This document shows positions 16,589 to 26,097 of a stretch of 64,000 nt of DNA, piece after piece; within the stretch, counting starts at the first letter, position 1, and each line of letters starts with the position of its first letter. A program made the position numbers and the translations under genes. The stretch lies in NCBI RefSeq assembly GCF_947501665.1, contig NZ_CANMWS010000001.1, forward strand, positions 1 to 64,000, given 5' to 3'. The notes below the pieces were generated by a model. That model was not told where the DNA came from. It made no database searches and saw only the letters and a list, made by a program, of their open reading frames with translations. The stretch is from an uncultured Shewanella sp. Its GTDB lineage: Bacteria; Pseudomonadota; Gammaproteobacteria; Enterobacterales; Shewanellaceae.

Positions 16589-18025
16589 TTAGCTTCCTTG
16601 GTAAAACAGTGAACTGGCGGAATTTAATGAGTTGATGGTGGCTTCCATCGCGGTAAATTGTGCCAAATAAATTTGGTATTTTTGTTTCATGCGGTAATCA
16701 TGTTGGCTCATGTCATCTTCGATACGTTTGACTTTTGTATCTAGATTATCTTCTTTTAAGTCTAAAATACCGCCAGTTTGAGTGAAAGGTTTAATAAAAG
16801 TATCAAGTTTATCAATAAAGCCTAAATGTTGGGTATACCCCGCAGTTGCATCACTAGGTGCAGTTGTATTTTCGGTAAACATGGCTTTAACGGCATCGGG
16901 ATCGCTTTTAATGGCTTCTGTTAGCTTATCTTTATCGACGGTTAGCTTACCTGAGCGGTTTAGTTCTATGCCTAAGTCAGCTAGGCGCATGCCATTAGGT
17001 GCTTCTTCAAAAATAATATTGGTCATATTATTTTTCAGCATACGAATACTGGAGTCACCTTTTAAGACACCAATTTGGTCTTCGCTGACAGACGTGGTTT
17101 TGAATTCATCATCTTCTTCTTCGTCGTCATCACTATCACTACTGGAGCTGCTACTCGTTTCATCTAAAACAGTACTGCCCATAGAGCGAGTTAATTGGTT
17201 GAGTTTATCAATAAACTCATTAAAGCTATCGACAAAATCAGTAACAGAATCTTTGGTTGAGTCGTAATCAGACTCCACTTTGATCATGCTAGACTTACCC
17301 GTTTCATGGGCTTGGTTTAGCTCAATTGTGATCCCATCGATGACTTTATCGAGATAATTACTGCTATTGGTAATAGTGACGTCATTTAATACAATTTTAG
17401 AGTCTTGTGCATTCTTGAGCTCTGTCATTGCAAAAAGACTGCCATCCAGTTGTACATCTAATGTATTATCGACCCCAGTTTCATTCGATGTCAGGAGTAG
17501 CTCTACTGAACTACCTGTACGCATCAAAGAGGCGGTGACACCTGGGTTATCAGAGATTGAATTAATGGCATCGCGTAAATCGGATACCGTTTTTGTGCCA
17601 CTAGCATTAAAGTCATCAAGATCGATTTCGATTTTATCAGTAGCCTCGCTACCCACTTGAATGCTAAAAACGCCAGACATACCTGCATCTGTCAGTAATT
17701 CATCTTCAGTACCAAAACTGGCTGATAATTGCTGTGCCTGTGCCAGTTGTTTGACTTCAAGTTCATAATTGCCTTTAGGTGCATCTGAGTCCACAGTAAT
17801 ACTGGCATTCTCATCGCTTATTGAAGCGGTTTTTTTCTCAAACGCATCGCCATCTAATTTACCGATTTTACTGGTGATTTTATCTAAGCTTGTTTCCAGC
17901 ATCTTGTATGCATCTAATTTTAAATTGGTGCTACTAAGATTATTACTATAGAGCTGATCTTTACCCATACGATCGGCAGCAACCAATTGTTCGGCGAATT
18001 GAGCTGAACTCATACCTGAAATCAT
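16589..18025 (-). CDS. lafB: lateral filament cap protein LafB (FliD)
   Basis: The capping protein that folds flagellin monomers at the filament tip. The 478-residue protein has the N-terminal FliD region (GMSSAQFAEQLVAADR) and a central variable part with a striking acidic run of Ser, Asp and Glu near residues 290-312. The C-terminal coiled region ends in NSLNSASSLFYQGS. It is the first gene of the lafB-U operon. A sigma-54 element lies 42-57 bases upstream of the ATG. The acidic serine run is encoded by repetitive codons and may vary in length among strains. Confidence 0.94.
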   Translation of the reverse strand: MISGMSSAQFAEQLVAADRMGKDQLYSNNLSSTNLKLDAYKMLETSLDKITSKIGKLDGDAFEKKTASISDENASITVDSDAPKGNYELEVKQLAQAQQLSASFGTEDELLTDAGMSGVFSIQVGSEATDKIEIDLDDFNASGTKTVSDLRDAINSISDNPGVTASLMRTGSSVELLLTSNETGVDNTLDVQLDGSLFAMTELKNAQDSKIVLNDVTITNSSNYLDKVIDGITIELNQAHETGKSSMIKVESDYDSTKDSVTDFVDSFNEFIDKLNQLTRSMGSTVLDETSSSSSSDSDDDEEEDDEFKTTSVSEDQIGVLKGDSSIRMLKNNMTNIIFEEAPNGMRLADLGIELNRSGKLTVDKDKLTEAIKSDPDAVKAMFTENTTAPSDATAGYTQHLGFIDKLDTFIKPFTQTGGILDLKEDNLDTKVKRIEDDMSQHDYRMKQKYQIYLAQFTAMEATINSLNSASSLFYQGS

Positions 18026-18066
18026 GACTTGTCCTCATTGGCTCTTGTTGAGCATTACAATTAAAA

Positions 18067-18082
18067 AGCAAATTTTGTGCCA
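18067..18082 (-). promoter_or_regulatory. sigma-54 promoter of the lafB operon
   Basis: On the minus strand TGGCAC-N5-TTGCT matches the -24/-12 consensus at every key base. Transcription would begin about 30 bases before the lafB ATG. LafK, encoded at 55.9-57.2 kb, is the likely activator. Confidence 0.8.
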
Positions 18083-18220
18083 CTTTTTAATTTGTTGAAA
18101 GTATTGAATTTAAAACTAAAGGTGGGTTGTTCTGTTCTCAAGGTATTTCCGTTATTCCGCTTTGAGTGAGGAAAACTTGCTTCCGCTTACTCTTCTTCAT
18201 GAATTGATTAAAATGAACAG

Positions 18221-18234
18221 GAAAAGAGGAAGCG
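18221..18234 (-). promoter_or_regulatory. candidate upstream activator site for lafB
   Basis: The minus-strand sequence CGCTTCCTCTTTTC lies about 140 bases upstream of the -24 element. The same 14 bases occur upstream of flgB at 40448-40461. The distance suits a sigma-54 enhancer bound by LafK. This is inference from two copies. Confidence 0.4.
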
Positions 18235-18381
18235 CGACTGTTTATAAAACAGTTTAGAACACAGCATAAACTCGCCTTTAATTGCCTTAAACTAGGGCGA
18301 CAACAAGGAAGGGCCACTGAAATTGACTCGCAAACAGACCAGTAATAAGGGGATTGTTTTACAGTATCTTAAAATGGAAAA

Positions 18382-18409
18382 TAAAAAGGCGCTTGAAAAT
18401 AAGCGCCTA
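18382..18409 (-). terminator. terminator of the S8 protease gene
   Basis: Arms AGGCGCTT / AAGCGCCT with a 6-base loop are followed on the minus strand by TTTTTATTTT. Confidence 0.85.
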
Positions 18410-18447
18410 ATAGTTTGATTGTTCGTGATTAAACTAGTTTAATCAGA

Positions 18448-20844
18448 TCACAGGAAGCTTATACTCCAAGAGTTAATTTGACCTGAGTCCTTTCTGTATT
18501 TATCAACAATTTTTAAATTCCAAGTTCCTTTAGCATTAACACTGGGCATATCCAATTGGTAGGTTTCAACTAGACTGTTATTACTCCCTCCCCAATTTCT
18601 ATGTAACGTAGTCATTTCACCCGTTGGACTATATAAATCAATTTTAAGATCACCAACAAAACTGTGAGTTATATCGACATTGATACTAATATTGCCAGCA
18701 TTACCTGTATGGGTTACCTGAATAGGCAGAATGACTCCATTATCATCATTATCTGGAATACTGGTTTGAACAATGTAGCTATATACCATTGGGTCAACGG
18801 GGTCAACGGGGTCAACGGGGTCAACGGGGTCAACAGGGTCAACAGGGTCAACAGGGTCAACGGGGTCAACGGGGTCAACGGGGTCAACGGGGTCAACGGG
18901 GTCAACGGGGTCAACGGGGTCAACAGGGTCAACAGGGTCAACAGGGTCAACAGGGTCAACAGGGTCAACAGGGTCAACGGGGTCAACAGGGTCAACGGGG
19001 TCAACAGGGTCAACGGGGTCAATAGGAGTCGAGCCTACACAAGTGTTGTTGATTAAATAGGCGTTTGCAGCACTAGCATTGACTAAGCCATAACCCGTTC
19101 GAACATCACGCCCTTCAACATCAATATCATCAGCGCTAGCTGTCAAGGCTTGACGTATTTCAGCAGCTGTACATTCAGGATGGTGACTCCACACTAAGGT
19201 CGCGACGCCAGCAACATGGGGTGAGGCCATAGAGGTACCATCATAAAAGGCATAGTCGCCATCATTAAATGTACTTAAGGTCGTTGTAGAGCCAATTTTT
19301 TCTTTAAGTAATGCTCCTGTTGCTCTGTCTACATTAGCAGCAATCAAATCTATGCTACCATTCGTATCGACAAAACTGCTATTTTTAAGTCCAGGAAGTT
19401 GCTCTCCATTGAACACAATGGCCCCTTTTGCACCATAATATTGACAAGCACTAATCCCCCAAGTGACTCCATTTTCTTTTTGATCGATCAAACAAATTTT
19501 GTCAGTGACATTACCTGTACAGCTGGTTTGATTTAAATTGTTAATGTTGCAATCAAGTAATGCTAAATCACCATTGACACTGCCTAATATATTAGCTGAA
19601 AGAGTTTCCTTTTTACCATTAATGACTCTGCCTGTGTAAATGTAGCGAGTAGCTGGAAATATTTGATGTTCAATATAGGATTCCCCGTCGATAACTATGT
19701 CGGCCAAATGCCCTTCACCTTGAGTGACGGTTGATAACACGGCAACACCCGGTGCTGATATCTCTACTTGAGGTGTATATTGTGAAAATGAGGCGTGATT
19801 ACTGTCACTATCCACAGCAGCAACTGCCATGACACTGTCATAAGAAGCTGGGTAACTCAGTGAATCATCACCGTCATTACCAGCAGCAGCAATCAGTAAC
19901 ACGTTATTATCATAGTGTGTTTGCAGAGCGGATTCTTCTAGCGAGCTACTATCGGGACCACCTAAACTCATATTGATCACGTTGGCGTTATTTTCGGCGC
20001 ATTGATCAATGGCACTGGCGACATCAGATGAGTAACCCCAACCATCGCTATTAAATACTTTAATAATATGAACATTAACATTTTGGTTTGGCATGACACC
20101 TATAACGCCTTGGGTATTATTGATCGCGGCGATGGTACCGGCAACGTGAGTGCCATGGGCATTATTAGCGCCAGGGATTGACCAATCACCTGTGCCTGTC
20201 ACATTGGTACCGCTAACATTATTGCCGTTTAAATCTGGGTGGCTAATGTCATAACCTGAGTCAATGATACAAACCGTGCGATTACCGGTTTGGCTATCGT
20301 TGAGTACAGTATTATCGTCTGATAGCAGGCCTATGTGATCCAGTCCCCATGGAATGGCTTCATTAGAGGTAAAGTTATTACTAAATAATCGTCTAGGTAC
20401 ATCTTCTTCAACATATTCAACATCGGCGCGTAGCTTAAGGGCATTGATTTCTTGTTGAGACAGCGCTCCAGTATAACTATTACTTCGGCCAATTCTTCGC
20501 ACATCGGCTCGCTGAGTATCAAAACTCACTGCTTGTTGTAAAATGGCTTCTTGCGTAAACACCTCATGCTCCATCGGCTCATAGCTCAGTGAACTAGATG
20601 CGGTGTTTAAGTTAGCTGCTGAGGGACTTATATGACTTGTTGAGTTTTTAAACTTAACAATATAGCGCTTAGGCAGTGGGCTATTAGCCTTACTTATTTG
20701 AGAGGCTATAGCTTGGCTTATCTGTGTTTGCAATGGCGCTAAGCTGGTTATGGGCTCAATTTTACTGGCATTGACTTGGCCAGACATTGCCAGTGTCAGC
20801 AGTGACAGTTTTAGGGTTAACTGGGGGATTTTTTTTATTATCAT
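18448..20844 (-). CDS. secreted subtilisin-like (S8) serine protease with PVD repeat and P-domain
   Basis: A 798-residue exported protease. The start at 20844 gives a clean signal peptide ([19 protein letters not shown]). An I9-type inhibitor propeptide follows (RYIVKFKNS, about 60-150). The S8 domain has the catalytic triad D196 (IIDSGYD), H230 (AHGTHVAGT) and S538 ([11 protein letters not shown]). An inserted PA-like segment lies between them ([12 protein letters not shown] to [10 protein letters not shown]). Residues about 607-686 are 26 Pro-Val-Asp-type units, then a P-proprotein convertase domain ([23 protein letters not shown] end). A classical terminator follows. It interrupts the lateral cluster between flagellin and lafB. 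A link to flagella is not shown; processing of surface proteins or scavenging are alternatives. Confidence 0.92.
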   Translation of the reverse strand: MIIKKIPQLTLKLSLLTLAMSGQVNASKIEPITSLAPLQTQISQAIASQISKANSPLPKRYIVKFKNSTSHISPSAANLNTASSSLSYEPMEHEVFTQEAILQQAVSFDTQRADVRRIGRSNSYTGALSQQEINALKLRADVEYVEEDVPRRLFSNNFTSNEAIPWGLDHIGLLSDDNTVLNDSQTGNRTVCIIDSGYDISHPDLNGNNVSGTNVTGTGDWSIPGANNAHGTHVAGTIAAINNTQGVIGVMPNQNVNVHIIKVFNSDGWGYSSDVASAIDQCAENNANVINMSLGGPDSSSLEESALQTHYDNNVLLIAAAGNDGDDSLSYPASYDSVMAVAAVDSDSNHASFSQYTPQVEISAPGVAVLSTVTQGEGHLADIVIDGESYIEHQIFPATRYIYTGRVINGKKETLSANILGSVNGDLALLDCNINNLNQTSCTGNVTDKICLIDQKENGVTWGISACQYYGAKGAIVFNGEQLPGLKNSSFVDTNGSIDLIAANVDRATGALLKEKIGSTTTLSTFNDGDYAFYDGTSMASPHVAGVATLVWSHHPECTAAEIRQALTASADDIDVEGRDVRTGYGLVNASAANAYLINNTCVGSTPIDPVDPVDPVDPVDPVDPVDPVDPVDPVDPVDPVDPVDPVDPVDPVDPVDPVDPVDPVDPVDPVDPVDPVDPVDPVDPMVYSYIVQTSIPDNDDNGVILPIQVTHTGNAGNISINVDITHSFVGDLKIDLYSPTGEMTTLHRNWGGSNNSLVETYQLDMPSVNAKGTWNLKIVDKYRKDSGQINSWSISFL
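18791..19024 (-). repeat. 26-copy 9-base tandem repeat encoding Pro-Val-Asp
   Basis: Twenty-six 9-base units read GGGTCAACG or GGGTCAACA on the plus strand, with the last unit GGGTCAATA. The two variants (CCC and CCT for Pro on the coding strand) form runs rather than alternating at random. This points to growth by slippage or unequal exchange. Changes in copy number keep the reading frame. Confidence 0.97.
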
Positions 20845-21275
20845 AACGAGTCCGTGTTGTGGGATCTTTGAAGATCGCCTTATTGTTTTTATGGTGTTTG
20901 TGTATTGTTCAGCCATATATTTAGAGAGAGATTTTATTTCTTAAAGTCTATCCTTCGTAACTTATTGTTAATGGTATTAAAAGCGACTAAAACATCTTTT
21001 TATAAACCAAAAGTCTAGTTTTAATTGTAAGTAACATGAAGGTAAGACTTAAGCAGAGTTATAAAAAATAAAGTAAGGCTAGCTAAAGATATTGCTTTTT
21101 AATTTTTTATGATTAAATGTGCTGATTAAAATAAGGTTCTAGTGTTTACTCATCAAGGTGGGTAAGCTAAAAAAACCTGCCACTCAGTAATATGAGAATG
21201 GCAGGCTTTGAAATAAATATGATTAATAAATGCTAGTCAGTCAAGCATCTAGCATTAATTGTTTTAGATTGGATA
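20845..21275. other. intergenic region between flagellin and protease
   Basis: Contains the upstream region of the protease gene and the flagellin terminator. No gene or clear promoter box is visible in this AT-rich stretch. Confidence 0.5.
21169..21208 (-). terminator. terminator of third flagellin gene
   Basis: Arms CCTGCCA / TGGCAGG, extended by ATTCTC/GAGT pairing, are followed on the minus strand by seven T residues. Confidence 0.85.
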
Positions 21276-22172
21276 TTAACGTAATAAGCCCATAACCAAA
21301 CTAGTGTTTTGGTTGGCTGAAGATAGGATGTTAGTCCCTGCTTGAACAAGCAGTTGGTTCTTCGTCATATTACCAGTTTCAAGGGCAAAATCAGCATCCA
21401 TAATACGACCCGAAGCCGCTTTGGTGTTTTCAGTCACGTTAGCCAAGTTAGCAGCAGTGTGACCTAAGCGGTTGATGTTAGCACCTAAAGTAGAACGTGC
21501 TTGACCAACAACATCAATAAGTGCATCGACAGCATTCATTGCACCACCAGCACCAGCACCTTGTGTAACAATAGTATCACCAGTATAGTCTGCATCTACG
21601 CTAGCATCAGTAAGATGCAGAGCAGTTAGATCAACTGTTGCTGTAGCACCATTAGCATCGCTTGCTGCGATTGCTGCTAAGTCTGTTTGTGCTATGGTAA
21701 CATCTAAAGTTTCAGAGCTTGAAGCACCAATTTGAAAAGTTGTAGTATTAGCTAGAGCTTCAAATAAGTTATTTCCAGCATATGTTGTTTCTTCAAGAAT
21801 ACGAGTCATTTCAGCAGTTAACTGTTGAAATTCAGCATCTAAGGCAGCTAAATCTTTGTCTGAATTCACACCATTATTGGCTTGAGTGGCTAGCTCTTTT
21901 TGACGGTTAGCGATAGTGGTTAGTTCTTCTAATGCACCATCAGCAGTTTGTAACATAGAGGTTGCATCAGATACGTTGCGGCTAGCCGTTTCCATGCCAG
22001 TTACATTGGCATTCAAACGCGTCGCAATTTGTAGACCAGCAGCATCGTCAGCGGCGCTATTAATGCGTAGGCCGGTTGATAAACGCTCCATCGCATTTGA
22101 CAGTAGGTCATTGGTTTTGTTTACAGAATTTTGTGCGATAAGTGAAGCGTTGTTAGTTTGAACAGATAACAT
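21276..22172 (-). CDS. lafA: lateral flagellin (third copy)
   Basis: A filament subunit of 298 residues. The N-terminal D0/D1 region (SLIAQNSVNKTNDLL, MERLSTGLRINSAADDAAGL) and the C-terminal D1/D0 region (NINRLGHTAANLANVTENT, FALETGNMTKNQLLVQAG, ending ANQNTSLVMGLLR) are classic. The short central part (about residues 160-215) is variable. It has its own terminator and a sigma-28-like promoter identical in layout to that of the first flagellin gene. Three adjacent paralogues suggest a mixed filament or recombination between copies. Confidence 0.95.
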   Translation of the reverse strand: MLSVQTNNASLIAQNSVNKTNDLLSNAMERLSTGLRINSAADDAAGLQIATRLNANVTGMETASRNVSDATSMLQTADGALEELTTIANRQKELATQANNGVNSDKDLAALDAEFQQLTAEMTRILEETTYAGNNLFEALANTTTFQIGASSSETLDVTIAQTDLAAIAASDANGATATVDLTALHLTDASVDADYTGDTIVTQGAGAGGAMNAVDALIDVVGQARSTLGANINRLGHTAANLANVTENTKAASGRIMDADFALETGNMTKNQLLVQAGTNILSSANQNTSLVMGLLR

Positions 22173-22642
22173 ATTTCTTCTCCGAAATAGAATACTTGAT
22201 TGGTGTCAGCAAAATTAAAACGACGCCAGATCTCGGAACTGAAAGGATTTATAAAAAAGGAGGGGATTTAGATAGTTTTTTTTATTTTTTTATTTTTTAT
22301 TGTTTTAAATCAACTGCTTATTTGTACGCGTGTGATGTTAATTATTAATGTGTTTTGTTTTTTATAGTTTTCATTTGGCTTTATTTTGTTTTTTTTTAGA
22401 CTTAAAAATGTTTTTATTTGGTTTTATGTTTTGAAGTTTATGTATTTTGCAGTTGTTAATACTGTGGCTTGATAACGCATTGAGATGACGCTAATTGACA
22501 CATTTAGTCGAATGAAAGAGCCTATGTTAAGTTAAGTAAGTTAAGGCTCTGTCTATATTTCAACCTGTTTTGATATTGCTTAAAGTAAGTTAGATAAGTT
22601 AAATAATTAACTGCTACTAATCTATTTGCTATGTATTGAGGT
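22173..22642. other. intergenic region between second and third flagellin
   Basis: Holds the sigma-28-like promoter at 22216-22243. A very T-rich tract (about 22268-22310 and 22350-22440) and a weak AGAGCC/GGCTCT inverted repeat at 22517-22550 that may end the second flagellin transcript are also present. No gene. Confidence 0.5.
22216..22243 (-). promoter_or_regulatory. sigma-28 (LafS) promoter of third flagellin
   Basis: On the minus strand TTCAGTT, a 10-base spacer and GCGTCGTTTTA form a 28-base element. The first flagellin gene carries the same two boxes with the same spacing. The GCG-rich -10 side resembles sigma-28 promoters (GCCGATAA in enterics), though the exact lateral consensus is not known to me. 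Confidence 0.7.
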
Positions 22643-23530
22643 TTAACTAAGTAGCCCTAATACTAAGCCGGTATTTTGGTTCGTTGAAGATAGAATATTT
22701 GTCCCAGCTTGAACTAATAACTGATTTTTCGTCATGTTTGCCGATTCAACGGCAAAATCTGCGTCCATAATGCGACTAGATGCTTCCTGTGTATGTTGAG
22801 TGACATTGGCTAGATTCGATGCGGTATGCCCTAAACGATTAATGTTAGCGCCTAGTGAAGAGCGAGTTTCTCCTATGAGATTAAGCAATCCATCAATAGC
22901 CTCCATTGCACCAGCTGCGCCGGAACCATCTTTACCTGCATAAAAATCAATTGCTTCACTGGTATCCGTTAGACTGATGCTAGTGAGTTCTACACGGCCA
23001 CCATTACCTTGAGCATCAGTCATACCAAATTTTTCTACATCAATGAAATCAACTTGAGCACTTAAGGTTTCTGAGTTAGAAGCACCAATTTGAAAGTTTA
23101 CACCTGAATCTAATACATCGAATAAAGCATTTCCGGCAAAAGTCGTTTCTGTCATTATTCGCTCGGTTTCAGTAGTAAGCTGTTGAAATTCTTTATCCAG
23201 AGATTTGAGATCTTCCGCCGAATTAACGCCATTAGCGGCTTGTATAGCCAGTTCTTTTTGTCGATTAGCGATAGTGGTTATTTCGCTTAGAGCGCCGTCA
23301 GCGGTTTGTAACATAGAGGTGGCATCTGATACGTTACGACTAGCGGTTTGCATACCTATTATATTGGCATTTAAACGACTGGCGATTTGTAGGCCCGCAG
23401 CATCATCGGCAGAGCTGTTAATTCTCAGCCCCGTTGATAAGCGTTCCATTGCATTGGTTAATAAGTCATTACTCTTATTAACAGCGTTTTGCCCAATTAA
23501 TGAAGCATGATTAGTATGAACTGATAACAT
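22643..23530 (-). CDS. lafA: lateral flagellin (second copy)
   Basis: A 295-residue flagellin with the same N- and C-terminal blocks as its neighbours (MERLSTGLRINSSADDAAGL; RIMDADFAVESANMTKNQLL; NQNTGLVLGLLS). The variable middle part (about 150-210) differs from both. Unlike its two neighbours it lacks the TTCAGTT-N10-GCGTCGTTTTA promoter element upstream, so its expression is probably different or weak. AAGGGA lies 7 bases before the ATG. Confidence 0.94.
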   Translation of the reverse strand: MLSVHTNHASLIGQNAVNKSNDLLTNAMERLSTGLRINSSADDAAGLQIASRLNANIIGMQTASRNVSDATSMLQTADGALSEITTIANRQKELAIQAANGVNSAEDLKSLDKEFQQLTTETERIMTETTFAGNALFDVLDSGVNFQIGASNSETLSAQVDFIDVEKFGMTDAQGNGGRVELTSISLTDTSEAIDFYAGKDGSGAAGAMEAIDGLLNLIGETRSSLGANINRLGHTASNLANVTQHTQEASSRIMDADFAVESANMTKNQLLVQAGTNILSSTNQNTGLVLGLLS

Positions 23531-24143
23531 AATATATCCCTTAAAATATGTTGATCATGTCGATATTGAATTAAACCTTAGATGACCTTCTTCTTATTAT
23601 ATTGATATCGATTTGTTGATTAATTTACTCAAAAACTTGCGGCTTTAGGTAAACGTTAGAGAATAAAAATGCCCTTAATTGTGGTCAAATATTCTGCTTA
23701 ATATCAAATATGAGTCTAGCCTGAAAGGGTGAACTAGTATTACAAGCAAGTGCCTTGAACGGAGGAAAAAGCTGTTCATTTGATTGTTAATATGCATAGT
23801 TTATAACAATACAAGAAGGCTAAGATTAAAACTAAGAAGGAGATTGGAAAATAGTCTAGTAAATTAACCAAGTTAACTGGAAAATGAAACCCAATACCAT
23901 GTTTAAACAATAAGTTGACACCAATCAAATTATACATTTAAAACCCACTATCACGGAGTAAGTATTGTGTTCCATTATCCATAAAATTAACTTACTAGGA
24001 CTTTAACTTTATTCTTAAGTACGTTATTGATAAGTATGTTATTAATAATTATCTTACTCATGAATAAATAAAGCGCCCCTAGTGATAGTGATAGCAATTT
24101 CACTATGCGAAGGAAGCGCTTTGCTTGTCTTTATATTAAGGGA
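23531..24143. other. intergenic region between first and second flagellin
   Basis: A 613-base AT-rich gap with the terminator of the first flagellin gene at 24070-24122. No clear sigma-28 element is found upstream of the second flagellin, and no gene is visible. Confidence 0.5.
24070..24122 (-). terminator. terminator of first flagellin gene
   Basis: A long stem pairs AAAGCGC with GCGCTTT. Inside it a second stem pairs CATAGTGAAAT-type sequence with its partner TAGTGATAGTG. It begins about 22 bases after the stop codon and is followed by ATTTATT on the minus strand. Confidence 0.65.
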
Positions 24144-24974
24144 TTAACCTAAAAGACCTAAAACCAAACCTGTGTTTTGGTTAGCTGAAGACAGAATGTT
24201 AGTACCAGCTTGAACAAGCAGTTGATTCTTAGTCATGTTAGCAGACTCAACGGCGAAATCAGTATCCATGATACGGCCTGCAGCCGCCATAGTGTTTTCA
24301 GTCACGTTGGCCAAGTTAGCTGCAGTATGACCTAAACGGTTGATTTTAGCACCTAGTTCTGAGCGAGCTTCGCCAACAACGCCAATTAATGCATCAATAT
24401 CATCCATAGCTGTTTCAGCATCTGCGCGGCCATTAGCTTCGAAATCAACAGTTTTTAATGTACCACCACCAACAGTTGCAATATCAATTTTATCAACTTG
24501 TACGTCCATGCTTTCAGATTTAGCTGCACCGATTTGGAAAGTCGTAGTATTCGCTAACTCAGTAAATAAGTTATTACCCGCATAAGTGGTTTCACCAATA
24601 ATACGCTCGATTTCAGCGTTTAAATCAGTAAATTCTGTTTGAAGGGCTTTTAAATCAATTTCTGAGTTTACGCCGTTCGCCGCTTGTGTCGCTAGCTCTT
24701 TTTGACGGTTAGCAATAGTGGTGATTTCATCTAGTGCGCCATCAGCAGTTTGCAACATAGAGGTGGCATCAGACACGTTACGGCTAGCAGTTTGCATGCC
24801 CACTACATTTGAATTTAAACGAGTAGCAATTTGTAGACCTGCAGCATCATCAGCAGCGCTGTTGATGCGAAGACCCGTTGATAAACGCTCCATAGCGTTT
24901 GAAAGTAGGTCATTGTTTTTATTGACTGAAGTTTGAGCGATCAGTGAAGCATTATTAGTATGTACAGATAACAT
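24144..24974 (-). CDS. lafA: lateral flagellin (first copy)
   Basis: A 276-residue flagellin, the shortest of the three, with N-terminal NASLIAQTSVNKNNDLL and MERLSTGLRINSAADDAAGL. Its C-terminal block ends in SSANQNTGLVLGLLG. The central domain is almost absent, as in lateral flagellins of Vibrio. It has a LafS-type promoter 65-92 bases upstream and its own terminator. Confidence 0.95.
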   Translation of the reverse strand: MLSVHTNNASLIAQTSVNKNNDLLSNAMERLSTGLRINSAADDAAGLQIATRLNSNVVGMQTASRNVSDATSMLQTADGALDEITTIANRQKELATQAANGVNSEIDLKALQTEFTDLNAEIERIIGETTYAGNNLFTELANTTTFQIGAAKSESMDVQVDKIDIATVGGGTLKTVDFEANGRADAETAMDDIDALIGVVGEARSELGAKINRLGHTAANLANVTENTMAAAGRIMDTDFAVESANMTKNQLLVQAGTNILSSANQNTGLVLGLLG

Positions 24975-25038
24975 GTTCCAATCCTTATTAAAGCGTCTTT
25001 AAAAAAATTAAAAAGTCTATTTTGTTTGTCACATTCAA

Positions 25039-25066
25039 TAAAACGACGCTCGAACAACAAACTGAA
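25039..25066 (-). promoter_or_regulatory. sigma-28 (LafS) promoter of first flagellin
   Basis: On the minus strand TTCAGTT, a 10-base spacer and GCGTCGTTTTA, the same as at the third flagellin. The expected start lies about 58 bases before the ATG. Confidence 0.7.
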
Positions 25067-25229
25067 TATTTGTGTAAAAAAAAATGATCCAATGTTCGTA
25101 TTTGTTTCAAAAAGATCAGTGAAAAAATTCTTTTATATTTTTATTTTGTTTATGATTTTATTGATTATTCCCGTATTTGTTCTAAATTAAAGCTAAAGAT
25201 CAATTTTTTGTAATCTTTACACCCCCAGA

Positions 25230-25279
25230 CACTACCAAGACACCCATAATTAGTCGTCAATTGGTCTAATTCTCTTGGT
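25230..25279. repeat. REP-like repeat, copy 1 with hairpin
   Basis: Starts CACTACCAAGACACCCATAA. ACCAAGA pairs with TCTTGGT and AATTAG with CTAATT, leaving CACCCAT unpaired on one side. A bulged stem of this kind is typical of REP elements recognised by RAYT transposases. Confidence 0.65.
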
Positions 25280-25371
25280 TTTTAATGTATTTTCTATTGC
25301 TATTTATTTTGGTTCTACCAAGGTCTTAATTTTCTTGAGCGGTTTAGAGTGTTTTTTGCTCATTTACATAT

Positions 25372-25395
25372 CACTATTAAGACACCCATAATTAG
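25372..25395. repeat. REP-like repeat, copy 2
   Basis: CACTATTAAGACACCCATAA followed by TTAG: 22 of 24 positions agree with copy 1. The 3' half of the hairpin is not well conserved. Confidence 0.6.
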
Positions 25396-25589
25396 CTTTA
25401 AGTCAGTATATGCATGTTATTTTTGGAAGAGATGTAGTTCGATTAATTTTTTGTAATGAACTCTTGAGTGTAGCAGTACCGAAATCTAGTTTTTAAAAAT
25501 TAAATTAATCATTTAGGTGTTTCTATGTGTTTTTATCCATTGGATATTTGCTTCATTAAAATCGATTTAATGAAAAAGGAGATGAATGC

Positions 25590-25613
25590 CACTATCAAGA
25601 CACCCATAATTAT
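25590..25613. repeat. REP-like repeat, copy 3
   Basis: CACTATCAAGACACCCATAA followed by TTAT: the same core as copies 1 and 2. A further truncated CACTATTAAGA follows at about 25634. Confidence 0.6.
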
Positions 25614-26097
25614 TTTTTCTAGAAAACGTTAACCACTATTAAGAATGTGGTTAGGGATCATCATTATTGATTCATTTGCCATTGATTAGAATCAGTCTTA
25701 CATTAAGGTTATTGATTTTAGGAGGTGGAGGGCGCTGCTATTAGTCATTAAAGTTAACAATTATCTAATTATCAAGATGTTAATAATTCATAAGCTGTTG
25801 ATAAAATTTTATTAATTCATATAGATAAGCTACAAATTAGTTTTTGGAAAATTTATCTTTTACTCAAATCATCATAGCTTATGACTGTGTTGCTATTTCA
25901 ATGCTCTAAAATGTCAATTTTTCAAGTAACAGTAAGATTTTATATTTTGAAATGAATCAGATTTAAGATTGAATTATTTTTTAATGATTTAAAATCAATC
26001 TACTATATATGCTTGGGATGCATAAAGTCTTTTTCTCAATGTAATAAAGAGTCAATGAGTAAGGTTTTATGCTTGGATAATTTTTCAATTAATAAGT

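Larger units (their letters stand above)
18026..18447. other. intergenic region upstream of lafB
   Basis: Holds the sigma-54 promoter, a 14-base motif shared with the flgB upstream region (18221-18234), the palindrome ACTGTTT-ATA-AAACAGT (18237-18253) and the protease terminator (18382-18409). No gene is supported. Confidence 0.6.
24975..26097. other. 1.1-kb gene-free region with REP-like repeats
   Basis: Holds the first flagellin promoter and three copies of a 24-base REP-like repeat near the transposase gene. It is otherwise AT-rich, with no plausible gene. Confidence 0.6.

Noticed and set aside
17100..17160. Acidic Ser/Asp run in lafB as a possible insertion or contingency repeat
   Set aside because: The codons are mixed and not a clean tandem repeat; it fits the variable middle of FliD.
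18789..19025. Possible CRISPR-like array in the 9-base repeats
   Set aside because: Units are 9 bases in direct tandem with no spacers; it is a coding repeat.
18664..19056. Repetitive reading frames (Val-Asn-Gly and Gln-Gly-Gln/Arg repeats) across 18.66-19.06 kb on both strands
   Set aside because: They are other-frame readings of the 9-base repeat inside the protease gene and have no ribosome sites or domains.
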